Assembly (NCBI GenBank): GCA_947044365.1
Contig: OX345636.1
Span: 48,152,896 to 48,216,895 of the forward strand
Reading direction: 5' to 3'
DNA length: 64,000 nt
Origin: Petrosia ficiformis
Lineage: Eukaryota; Porifera; Demospongiae; Haplosclerida; Petrosiidae
Position numbers and translations under genes: made by a program. Under the pieces are notes generated by a model that saw only the letters and a program-made list of their open reading frames with translations, had not been told where the DNA came from and ran no database searches. Positions 12,219 through 21,922 of this stretch are shown here, piece after piece; positions within the stretch are counted from its first letter, which is position 1, and each line of letters begins with the position of its first letter.

Positions 12219-12901
12219 TTACAACTGTGGGTATTTGAAACCGGTGTAAGTAGCAGATGGGAAAGTATTCCGAATCTATAGCACTGCACAGCTTGGCAAT
12301 ATGACTCTTATCCTTCTCCCAAGCCAACCCCAGCACCAACTTGTCAGTTGTCGATAAGCAATGAATCTGTATTTTCTGTAGGAGAAAGTTAATGGAAGCT
12401 TTAAAGATTTTTATGTATACTCTGGACTTACTCATGCACTGGCCTGTGCTGAACATCATTTCCATAGTGTTGCTGATAGTTAAAGTAAGCTGCCTGTATA
12501 ACCCATAAATTTAAACAAACTGCTTCAAAGCCTTCATGTTCAGTGATACAAGAAACCTCACTTTCATACATCTTTTCTACAATGCTATCCACTTCATGGC
12601 AACAAATGCATTCAATACTTGTAGGCATGCATTGACAATATCCACAGTTGCACCTATAGAACAATTACACACAAAAATCATGCCTACAGCTGCATTAGTA
12701 CCATTCTGTATTGAGCAGCCTCCCAGCAGCATCCGGTGACTCTTCAGTAGCAGTGTCATCACCTGAGCTTGTATTATCTACTGGCTCATACTGATATGGT
12801 TCAATAATACCTGTTTGCTCTTCTTCAAATTCCAATTCAGAATAACTAGAAGATTGCTCGCTGGAAAGGCTTACATCATCTGAATCAGTACTTTCAGCCA
12901 T
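12219..12901 (-). pseudogene. P2X7 ballast-domain-like zinc protein inside Kolobok
   Basis: Three exons: 12901-12702, 12653-12432, 12366-12219 (total 570 nt, exactly 190 codons). Exon 1 encodes an acidic Ser/Glu-rich tail (residues 1-66). The first splice creates the motif WCNCGYCQCMP, followed by SIECICCHE. Exon 3 encodes YRQLTSWCWGWLGRR, ILPSCAV and then IRNTFP-TYTGFKYP. This order and spacing match the zinc-binding cytoplasmic ballast domain of vertebrate P2X7 receptors (WCxCGxC, CC, LPSC, FP, GFK); there are no P2X membrane segments or ATP site. A TAG at 12278-12276 interrupts the conserved end, removing IRNTFP onward. It begins at the inner edge of the right TIR and runs antisense to, and converges on, the transposase gene 73 bp away. 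Its role in transposition is unknown. Alternatively it is a captured host gene. Confidence 0.8.
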
Positions 12902-13103
12902 TGTTCCCTTGTGACGTCACTGAATAACCACGCCTACAAACCGGAAGAAAATGGTTGGAAGCGCAGAACAAGAAAAGTAAGACTGTTTTTCTTTACAATA
13001 CAGGTGCGTATAGTTGCGAAAAAAATATTTTTACTCTTTATACAACCAAACAACAATTTTCAATGTAAAAAATTTTTTTAAAATTTTGCATGGTAGCCTC
13101 CCT
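12901..13103. repeat. Kolobok right terminal inverted repeat
   Basis: Mirror of 9062-9261. Its inner end coincides with the ATG of the P2X7-ballast-like gene, so the promoter and 5' leader of that gene are the TIR itself. Confidence 0.9.
12912..12919. promoter_or_regulatory. CRE-like palindrome in right TIR
   Basis: TGACGTCA, the mirrored counterpart of 9245-9252, immediately upstream of the antisense gene. Confidence 0.45.
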
Positions 13104-13107
13104 TTAA

Positions 13108-14389
13108 ACTAACCACTTTCCTATAACCACCCTACATAAGAGTTTTTGGTATAATTATTATGATTTTTGAAGCCAGGGGCAAATTGGCTCAATCAACATT
13201 AATGAGTGCACCATTGGGAATACATCTTCAGCCAATTAACAAAGACTTAGTGCCATCTGGTCCAAAGAGAGAGCTGTGCAGTGCCAAATAAGAAACTCCT
13301 TAATTGCATTTTGCAATTTTTTTCTGTGCTTTTTCAGTTTTAATACCCATATACATGCCATAAATGTTTTTTTTTATGAACCACAGTGCCATCACTATGA
13401 TTGCTTAATTTGCATGTGGGTTTAATGCATATAATAAATTAACCACTTAACAGGATAATTCCAGTCTGTCATGCAATTAATAGCCATGCATGCTACTCAT
13501 CACTAAGATGGTTAGTGGCTATGTGCACCCAAAACTTGCCCCTCAGAGGGTGTGACCATCTCAGGTGGTGAGAGGTGGAGTACTTGTCATGATAAAATAG
13601 ACCACCCTATATGAAATTAGACCCTCTCAGTCCAAATACTTCGAAGTAATGGGACTCCCTCCCCTTGTCAAATACTTTGCAAATACTTCAAAGTGGTGTC
13701 CAAATTGTTGTGAATCATAGTGAGCTGTCTGGGATAAAATCTGAACTAAAAGATCTAACATTTTCAACGGGTGGTCCACATTCTTTGGGGTTTCAACTAC
13801 TACATGACATACCCCTGAGGCGGAACTTCAAAGTGCTCCCATACCATCACAACGAGAATTCAATTCAGTGAAGAATTATCTATATAGAACTGGTAGGATT
13901 CAAAACAACTTGGTTAGGTAGCAGCTAGCTAACTTCTAACTGAATAGTTGATACACTAGCATGGTTGACCAATATCCACATGCTCCTAACCCCGTGGACC
14001 ATTAACTATGTAGGGCATACCTTTGGCTTGTGGTTAACCTCATTGAAAGCTTTGCTCTAAACCTTTAACTGTTTACCGGGATAATAGGCAATACCATTTC
14101 AGGTCTGCCATGCAATCAAAGGCGAATGGTTATACATAAATCAAATTCTTCCAAAGAAATGCAGATTTTGCAGAAATCTCTCATTGAGTTATGTGCAGAA
14201 CCACCATCTCACAAGAAATGTTCAATTTTCCAGGTAGGCCCTAGTTATTTTTAATTGACCACGCCTCATCAATAATTAATTAAGCTGGTAGTTATCGCGG
14301 CGCGCAATTAAGGCCACCCCACTTATAGTTTCGTAACTTGAAAAAAATAATTAATAATAATTAATATGGTACACATAATCCCCTTTGTT
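13108..14389. other. Duplicated segment (right half) and non-genic DNA
   Basis: 13108-13480 matches about 51752-52000, the right side of the Kolobok target segment. 13440-13640 resembles 53390-53620 (TGCAATTA, CACTACTCATCACTA, AGATGGTTAGTG, GTGTGACCATCTC). 13640-14389 holds no gene or clear repeat that I can name. Confidence 0.5.
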
Positions 14390-15130
14390 GCAACTGAATA
14401 CAGGCAATTTGCTAACTTTCTCGAACTACTGGAGACAGTCACCTCAACCTTGCTCACAAACTAAAGGTCATTCACGTTCACCATGAGCTTAAGAAAATGT
14501 TCATAACTTTAGTTTGGAATGACTAACAATCTTTTCACCTGCACTATTTTCATATAATAGTCCTTCCCGTTCTTTTTTGTTTATGTCAAATTTCAATCTA
14601 TTGCTTCATTATTGAGTTACAATATAATCATGTATTAACCTTATGACATTAAACTATACACTATATTACATATAAAGTCATTACATGATAGTTTTGAGAA
14701 CATCGTGAATGTGAACAGACTATACTGCAAACAGAGCATCAACCCAAGAGTGCGAACAAACGCTTTTGTTCATTCATCCTCCCAACATCCCTTTGTCTCT
14801 TACTAAACCCAGCTATATACAGCACATAAACATTGGCTATATGCTATTCTAATCTCGTTGTATTCTTGTTTTTTTGTTTTTTTTTGCTGTAAGCTAACTT
14901 CAATGTAATATCAGTCGGAAACTTGAATCAAAGCATCGCCACATCCAACAAAGGTGGGCATTTGGAATGCTGATATGTCACAACCACATTGGTATACTCT
15001 TGTAATCTACAGTGATTTGGGGCGTAGTAACACCAAGACCCAGTGATTGCAGTGACATTTAGTAAGTAGGTGTACATGTGGTACTTCCTCTTTGAGCAGG
15101 AAGTTGTAAAATGACAAACTTATAAGTGCT
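14390..15130. repeat. Inverted relative of the 18.2-18.9 kb MITE body
   Basis: Reverse complement similarity to 18300-18800: landmarks are CTCAACCTTGCT, CCCAACATCCCTTT, CTAACTTCAATGTAATATCA, GCATCGCCACATCCAACAAA and GTAATCTACAGTGATTTGGGGC. The TIRs present around the 18 kb copy are not recognisable here, so this is a diverged or truncated copy. No gene. Confidence 0.6.
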
Positions 15131-15763
15131 ACTCATAGGCGTATACAGGACCAGGACATAGATAATAAAGTGAAAACAGGCACTTGTGCATGAAATATGC
15201 TACTTGGGGCCATATTACAATTATTATGCACATAATTAGAAGATTATTTGGAAATGTTATTGAAAACGGCAGTACAGCTGTACATTACAAATTTCGTCAT
15301 GTTGATAGTGGTACAAGCTAGCTGAATGAGCTAAACAGGATGTGTAATACACCTGATGTTTACTATGAACTACATACACTCTTTCAATTTGTTATTTAAA
15401 CATTCTGAATGACTATTATGCATACTAAACAAATTAACTAAAAATAAAAGCTTTAATTGGATCTACAAACACCATTCCCAAATAAATATAGTCTGAATGA
15501 CTAATAATTGACTAAAAAGAAAAACTTTAATTGGATTACAAAAATTAAATTACATACATACAATGTGACTATATTATTCTGACTATAATTATTATGCATA
15601 CTAAACCAATTGACTAAAAAAACCAACTTTAATTGGATTTACATATTCCCGAATAACTATAATTATTATGAATGCTAAAACAATTGACTAAAAAGAAAAA
15701 CTTTTAATTGGATTTACAAACATTCCCAAATGAATATATATATATAATATACATAATTATATA

Positions 15764-16390
15764 TTATAACAGGAGCGCATAATTGTGTGGGAGGGAAAAC
15801 GTCGTAAGAGAGGGAGCGTGAAACTCCCACGCATCTAATGAAATCAGGCAAGCGATCTCCTTGGCTAGCTGTTACTATTTTTATAATGCCACGTTATCGC
15901 ACGTGACCATGACTACTATGGCGACCAGTTCAGTCTTGAATTCGTTTCCCGTTAAAACAAAGGAAAGCACTCAGAAAACATCTGTCATCGTTGACTGAAA
16001 CACAGTTGTTTGACATCAGTGAAAGAGCTGTGAATAAGGTGAAGAAAAGACTCCATGTTAACTACTACAGCGAGCGTTTACACGCTCTCAATAACCCGAT
16101 TGGTGAGCAACATCTTCTTAAATGTGCAAAGGCTATTTACCTTATTCACAGCTCTTTCACTGATGTCAAACAACTGTGTTTTAGTCAACAATGATAGATG
16201 TTTTCCGGGAAACGACTGAACTGCACTGATCGCCATAGTAGTCACGGTCACGTGCGACAACGTGGCATTATAAAAATAGTAACAGCTAGCCAGGGAGATC
16301 ACTTGCCTGATTTCATTAGATGCATGGGAGTTTCACGCTCCCTCTCTTACGACGTTTTCCCTCCCACACAATTATGCGCTTCTGTTATAA
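15764..16390. mobile_element. 627 bp foldback element with coding-like loop
   Basis: Arms 15764-16041 and 16138-16390 are reverse complements with few differences, starting TTATAACAGGAGCGCATAATTG / TTATAACAGAAGCGCATAATTG. The whole could form a 250 bp hairpin with a loop of about 100 bp. The left arm and loop encode an open frame (15991-16194) with TQLFDISERAVNKVKKR and YYSERLHALNNPIGEQ; the first peptide recurs on the opposite strand in the right arm. GC content and peptide quality are unlike the surroundings, suggesting a captured exon I cannot identify. It sits between two parts of unit copy A. Confidence 0.8.
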
Positions 16391-18000
16391 TTATAATAAT
16401 TAATAAATTCAGTATATATATATATATATATATATAGGCAGAATGGCTATTATGCAAACACTTTAGTTGGTTATACAAGCATTCTGTTTGAAAGACATTG
16501 CTCAATAACTCAAAGTTTATGATAACATTATACTGTATGACGTATGTATTATAATTTTTTCTTATGATCTTTTCTACTTGCTAATATAAACACAGAATTC
16601 ATACAACTAATACTGACAGCATCAAACATATCTTATTACTCTGTTTGCATTTAATAAATTCATGCTGATGTAAAAGGACACAGCATTACTTTCATATCAC
16701 TGCAAAATTAAAATTGTTGAAATGACAAACATAATTGGTTAGTGCAGTGGCAAGGATTTAACAGTTAGTTGCTATTCAGGATACATACATCTAAAGCTAT
16801 AGCTACTTTGTACTAATTATATTAAAATAACGTAAAACATTATATGCACCAAATATTATCAATTATCATGCCTAATATCTCATATTAGATGCACAAAGAA
16901 GGTTTGGACTCCTAATTCAAAATATTTATTCTGGTTTTTTATACATCTATTAGACAAAATAGGATATTGAAATTACAACTATTGGATTATAATTACATGT
17001 GTATCCATAACAACTAACACAACAACTACGCATTAAAAAAAGAATTGTTAAAATAACTCACTGATCAGTTACAAGGATATAAAGATATTGTTGTTAACAT
17101 TGACACCATAATATCCCCTTTTTTAATCTTTCATATACTATTCCCATTTCATGTCAACTATAATACTTCAAGGTAACTATCAAGAAAATGGTTGAAAAAC
17201 CTACAATCCGCTCATAGCTAATTTAAGGAAATAAATAACGTCAATATTTAAAATATTGCAAAGTGTTAGCAATAAAGGAAACTATAATAATAATAGATAC
17301 AAAGTATTGTAATGGCATTGGCATGCATGCAACCACAACCTACATCATGACGATTTAAACTTACAGTATTTTAACATCTTTGTTTTTACAGTGATACAAC
17401 CTGAGCTCATACTATGAGGTGTGGGTGATTGCCATGGTAGCCTTTGATGTATCGCAGGTGATATATGCCCATAACATGCTGGGAACTTAGCCACTAAATA
17501 CTATACTATACAAACACAACATTAGTTTGTGATTCCTTTGTGAACAAGCAATAAAGCATGTCTTTTGAATACAAAAGATTTTATCAAGAATATCCCAAGC
17601 ATGAAAGCATTGTTATTGTTCATAAAATTTCAATTTTATGAAACAGAACAGTTTAGAGTTATATGCTTGCATAGCAGATCATTATTTGTAACTATTAAAA
17701 TAAGGTTACACAGCTATATGTCTGCATTAAAGTTGGATGCTAGCTATACATATAATCCTATACATGTTGATAATTAAGCTAATGTTTTAATTATGCAATA
17801 ACAGGAGCTTATGTGTGCCATAAAGGTGCGTCAAACTACACTAACCATCTGTTGTTGAATCATACTTTCAGAAAAACTCCAAAAATGGCCATAAGACAGT
17901 GCTGTGAGTGAAATAGAGAATAGATGTCATTTGTAAGCAAAAGAGAATGATAATTAATTCATAAATAATTGATATATTTATATATAATTATATATATGTC

Positions 18001-18204
18001 CCGATACGGCGAAACATCAAAGTAAACCATAGGGATCTATACATGGTATAGCACTGCGGTCATCAGATATAGCACTGCGGTCAGATATAGCACCTGCCAT
18101 CGAAACAGACTACAAGAAAACAACGCTTACCTTCTCCTAAGTGCCAACAAAAAGGTAGGAGAAGCATCAGACATCAACAAAGGTTTTGTCTTTTGTGACA
18201 TATA
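18001..18204. other. Unassigned insertion sequence
   Basis: Not shared with the other unit copies. Contains a short direct repeat, TATAGCACTGCGGTCA twice at about 18048-18082, and a GGTAGGAGAAG/CTTCTCCTAAG inverted pair. No gene. Confidence 0.35.
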
Positions 18205-18925
18205 TTGGTTATATCCCGCTACTCGTGCAATATCAGATATATAATCACCTTACCCTCGGGCTACGCCTTCAGGCTCGGTGATTATATCCCTTTCAGTTTT
18301 TTAATGTTGTAATTTTACAACATCCTGTCAGAGAGGAAGTGTATCCAACTTAATAGAATACTGAATTCAAACTGCGATCTAGGATTTACCACGCCCCAAA
18401 TTACTGTAGATTACGAAAGTATGCCAATGTGGTGGCGGCATGTCGGCATTCTATTGTCAAAAACGCCCACACTTTGTTGGATGTGGTCGGGCGGTGCTTT
18501 GATTGAAGTGTCCGCCCTTTGATGTTACTTTGAAGTTAGCTTAGGGTACTTAAAGAAAAAATTATAAAAAAAAGTAAAAGGAGATCAGAATGGGATGTTG
18601 ATGTATGTGTGATGTATAGACTTGCTTTCTAGCTGGTTCTAGGGAGAGAGAAAGGGATGTTGGGAGAATAAGTGAAAAATACCATTCGCTTGCAGACTTG
18701 AGTGGATGTTGTGCTTGCAGTAATTGGTAAGCAAGGTTGAGGTGAGTGTTAGATTGCTCCAGGAGGTCCAGAAAGTTGCAAAGAAGCTGCATTTGTGATG
18801 CTGAGCCACACCTCACACATTATATGCTTGATCAAGGTGGGTGTGGTTATAATCATTTCGAATATGTCTCTGTTGCAAAACTGAAAGAGATAAATCTGAT
18901 ATTGCACGCGTACTGGGATATAACC
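18205..18925. mobile_element. MITE with 31 bp TIRs
   Basis: Left end GGTTATATCCCGCTACTCGT and right end, reverse complemented, GGTTATATCCCAGTACGCGT, agreeing at 28 of 31 positions. A second nested inverted pair (GTGATTATAT, GAGGGTAAGG / GGCTACGCC) lies just inside the left end. The interior is an inverted relative of 14390-15130. No transposase. Flanks are TA-rich so the target duplication cannot be resolved; superfamily unknown. Confidence 0.7.
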
Positions 18926-18930
18926 TATAC

Positions 18931-18961
<31 letters not shown>

Positions 18962-18965
18962 TATA
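18926..18965. repeat. AT microsatellite
   Basis: Interrupted (TA)n next to the MITE right end. Confidence 0.9.
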
Positions 18966-19129
18966 TAAGACTGACCTTCATCTTTAATGCATTTATGATT
19001 GTATGATTTCATATGATATATAACTTACACCAGAATTTGCATCATTTACATCATTCAAAAAAAAAAAAAAACAATAGAAACAAGAATAATAAAAAAACAT
19101 TAAAAAAAAAATAAACCATTGACTAAAAA

Positions 19130-19261
19130 AAAACTTTAATTGCATTTACAAACATTCCCAAATGAATATTATATAGTCTGAATGACTATAATATGCATAC
19201 TAAACAAATTGACTAAAAAGAAAAACTTTAATTGGACTTACAAATATTCCCAAATGGCTGC

Positions 19262-19327
<66 letters not shown>

Positions 19328-20560
19328 ATATAGGCAGAATGGCTATTATGCAAACACTTTAGTTGGTTAGAATCATTCAGTTATGATAACATATCTATTA
19401 TACTGTATGTATGCATTTTAATTTGTTCTCATCACCATTTCTACTTGCTAATTTTAGTTTAATATAAACACAGAATTCATACAACTAATAATACTAACAG
19501 CATCAAACATATCTTATTACTCTGTTTGCATTCATTAAATTTAGTATATGTATGCTGATGTGTACAATCAAAAGGACACAGCATTACTTTCATATCACTG
19601 CAAAAATAAAATTGTTGAAATAACAAACACAATTGGTTAGTGCAGTGGCAAGGATTTAGCAATTAGTTGTTGTTCAGAATACATACATCTAATGCCATAG
19701 CTCCTTTGTACTAATTATATTAAAATACATAAAACATTATATGCACCAAATAATATCAATTATCATGCCTAATATCTCATATTAGATGCACAAAGAAGGT
19801 TTGGAAACCTAATTAAAAATATTTATTCTGTTTTTTTTTTGTACATCTATTAGACAAGATACGGATAATGAAATTACAATTATTGGATTATAATTACATG
19901 TATATCCATAACAACCAACACAACCACTACAGATTAAAAAGGAGTCCAGAACCGGGTGTAGCTACATCACTGTTACACTAACCAAGTAGTATAAAACATA
20001 TACAAACCATAGAATATAAATATCACTACATAACAAAAATGTTAAAATAACTTACTGATCAGTTGCAAGGATTTAATATTTCATATACCATTCACATTTT
20101 ATGTCAATTATAATAATTATTTCAAGCTATACTGGTAACTATCTTTCATATTTCAAAAACCTGCAACCTCATAGTTAATTTAAGGTAATAAAAAACACAA
20201 GTAATTAAGAGATTGCAATGTGTTAGCAATAAAGGCAACTATAATAATAATGGATACAAAGTATTGTAATGGCACCAGCATGCATGCAACTATAACCTAC
20301 ATCATGATGATTTAAATTTACAGTACCGGGTATTTTAACATTTTTGTTTTTGCAGTGATACAACCTGATCTCATAACATGATGTGTGGGCGATCGCCATG
20401 GTAGCCTTTGATGTACCGTGGGTGATATATCATACTGGGAACTAGCCACTAACCAATCTAATTGTATTCATAGTTTTTACAACCAAAATTGACAATGAGT
20501 GTAATACTATGGCTTCTGCTTCACAACAGTGACATCAAATGTGATTTAACTGCATACGTT
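19130..20560. repeat. Dispersed unit, copy B, left part
   Basis: Same order of landmarks as copies A, C and D. It stops at TGCATACGTT (20551-20560) and resumes at 25385 with TACGTT TGTGTCATCATGG; copy C at 28413-28436 reads through this junction without interruption. No gene. Confidence 0.75.
19262..19332. repeat. AT microsatellite
   Basis: About 70 bp of nearly pure (TA)n inside unit copy B, at the same place as the TA tracts of copies A and C. Confidence 0.95.
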
Positions 20561-20925
20561 AATGAGCGCTGTCGGGACGGGACCCTCACCTACATGGCAA
20601 AGTAATACAAAGCACTACAATTTTTGTCAAAATATAATAAAGTTTGTGTATGAAACAAACAATACTTTTGTTACATGGAATAGATATATAAATTTGAAAA
20701 ACATTTATGGGCATTAATTAAAACTGTTATAACTTTATATCCTAAAAGACAAAATAAGGATATCAATGAAATGTATAATTTGTTTATAATTATATATATC
20801 TTACATCTAATTCTCAAACAATGAAGAAGTTCTCAAGTCTACCTCTAAAGTCTCCGTGTGAAAACGTATTGACTATTGAATCGCCTCTACCACGTGTTTA
20901 GTACATGATGCATGCACATACCTGT

Positions 20926-21061
20926 AGGTGGAGCTAGGTAGCTTTCTATCTTGCATCAATGGTGGTGTAGTAGCAACCATTACCTCGATTGTTTTTGGTT
21001 TGAAGTGTTTCTTGGCTAGCGACAGCCATGAAACAGGATCCCTTGTGTTTTGTGTGTCCAT
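20926..21061 (-). CDS. Candidate isolated first coding exon
   Basis: An ATG at 21061-21059 opens a frame reading MDTQNTRDPVSWLSLAKKHF and continuing about 25 residues to KLPSSTYR, where CAG|GTATGTGC looks like a good splice donor. Codon use and composition are less AT-rich than the surroundings. It lies in the outer element on the minus strand. I do not recognise it and could not find a convincing second exon, so it may be a fragment carried by the repeat or chance. Confidence 0.3.
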
Positions 21062-21251
21062 ATTTACTCTCGTTATTGCCCTCGTTTCATCTTAAAGTTG
21101 TGAAACGGTAACTGTGAGTTATAAAAATTGTCATAACTTTAGAACCAAAAGGTTTTAGAAGAATTCCTACGTTATTTTTTTTTCCTTGTATAATTTGAAG
21201 TCTACCAGTACCCCGTTTGAATTGTCAATGTTTTTATTTTTCCAGAAAATA

Positions 21252-21400
21252 GGGCTGAGGTAAAACGCGGAACGGAATATCAAACGGAACGGAATACGGA
21301 ATGGAAAACGGAACGGATTTGACAACAGATGCTGAGGTAAAACGCGGAACGGAATATCAAACGGAACGGAATACGGAATGGAAAACGGAACGGATTTGAT
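21252..21400. repeat. Tandemly duplicated MULE left TIR
   Basis: The block GCTGAGGTAAAACGCGG...AACGGATTTGA occurs twice in a row (from 21255 and from 21331; period about 76 bp), while the right end (25246-25322) has it once. The duplicated ends are almost identical. Confidence 0.85.
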
Positions 21401-21523
21401 ATTAATTACAACAGATGATGGAAGGAGAGAAAGTGCCAATACGTTTACTGACTAGTAGTTCTGTGCTCTCTAGGTCTATAGATGTAGTCTAATGCTGCTG
21501 CATGGCAGAAGACATTCATTTAA

Positions 21524-21724
21524 GGCCTCCATACACTAGGCAACTTATTGCCTGTAACAAGTTGCAGAAATTTGAGTACACATACACAGTTTGGTTGAGC
21601 AATATGTTGCCAGAATAGAAAGGCTTTCTATTCTGGCAACAAACAACATAGCAACTTTTGCAATTGATATCCCACAAGGGCAACTTGTGCACGCAATAAA
21701 TTGCCTAGTGCATGGAGGCTTTTA
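21524..21724. mobile_element. About 200 bp MITE nested in the MULE
   Basis: Left AGGCCTCCATACACTAGGCAAC, and right end inverted AGCCTCCATGCACTAGGCAAT. Possible TTTA target duplication. In its centre is a perfect 18 bp stem with a one-base loop (21605-21641). Confidence 0.65.
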
Positions 21725-21922
21725 GTAGTGGTTATTGAATCAAAGACTAATTTGTATTGTCCTTAGTTTACTGATGGTGATTCAGATGAAGATTGATTGT
21801 AAATTAAATTCATCATTGAGGATATTCTGATTTCATAATTCTACTAAACCAACTAATCAAACAGATATATATGAACACTGATAATTGAGTGATAGTGATA
21901 ATTGTTGATAATTATGACTTAG

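Larger units (their letters stand above)
9062..13103. mobile_element. Kolobok-type DNA transposon, complete but mutated
   Basis: The 4042 bp element starts AGGGAGGCTACC and ends with its exact reverse complement, flanked on both sides by TTAA (9058-9061, 13104-13107), the target duplication known for Kolobok. Terminal inverted repeats are about 200 bp (9062-9261, 12901-13103) and highly similar. Two convergent genes fill the inside: a THAP-transposase (+) and a P2X7-ballast-like gene (-), each with its start codon at or just inside a TIR. The segment at about 51735-51790 preserves the empty target. Both genes carry disabling mutations, so this copy is probably no longer autonomous. Confidence 0.9.
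15420..19130. repeat. Dispersed unit, copy A (with insertions)
   Basis: The unit begins with two or three repeats of a TTGACTAAAAAGAAAAACTT / ATTCCCAAATGAATAT motif and continues with GGCAGAATGGCTATTATG, TTGGTTAGTGCAGTGGCAAG, TATGCACCAAATATTATC and TTAAAGTTGGATGCTAGC. Copies B (19130-20560 plus 25385-26250), C (26250-29300) and D (47400-50580) follow the same order. A is interrupted by the foldback element 15764-16390 and by about 17971-18965, which includes the 18.2 kb MITE. No reading frame is conserved among the copies. Confidence 0.7.

Noticed and set aside
11680..12278. Possible recoded TAG codons in both Kolobok genes and in the 44.3 kb gene
   Set aside because: The MULE has a TGA and true ends use TAA; isolated stops in decaying elements do not support a variant code. 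A selenocysteine reading of the MULE TGA is also unlikely.
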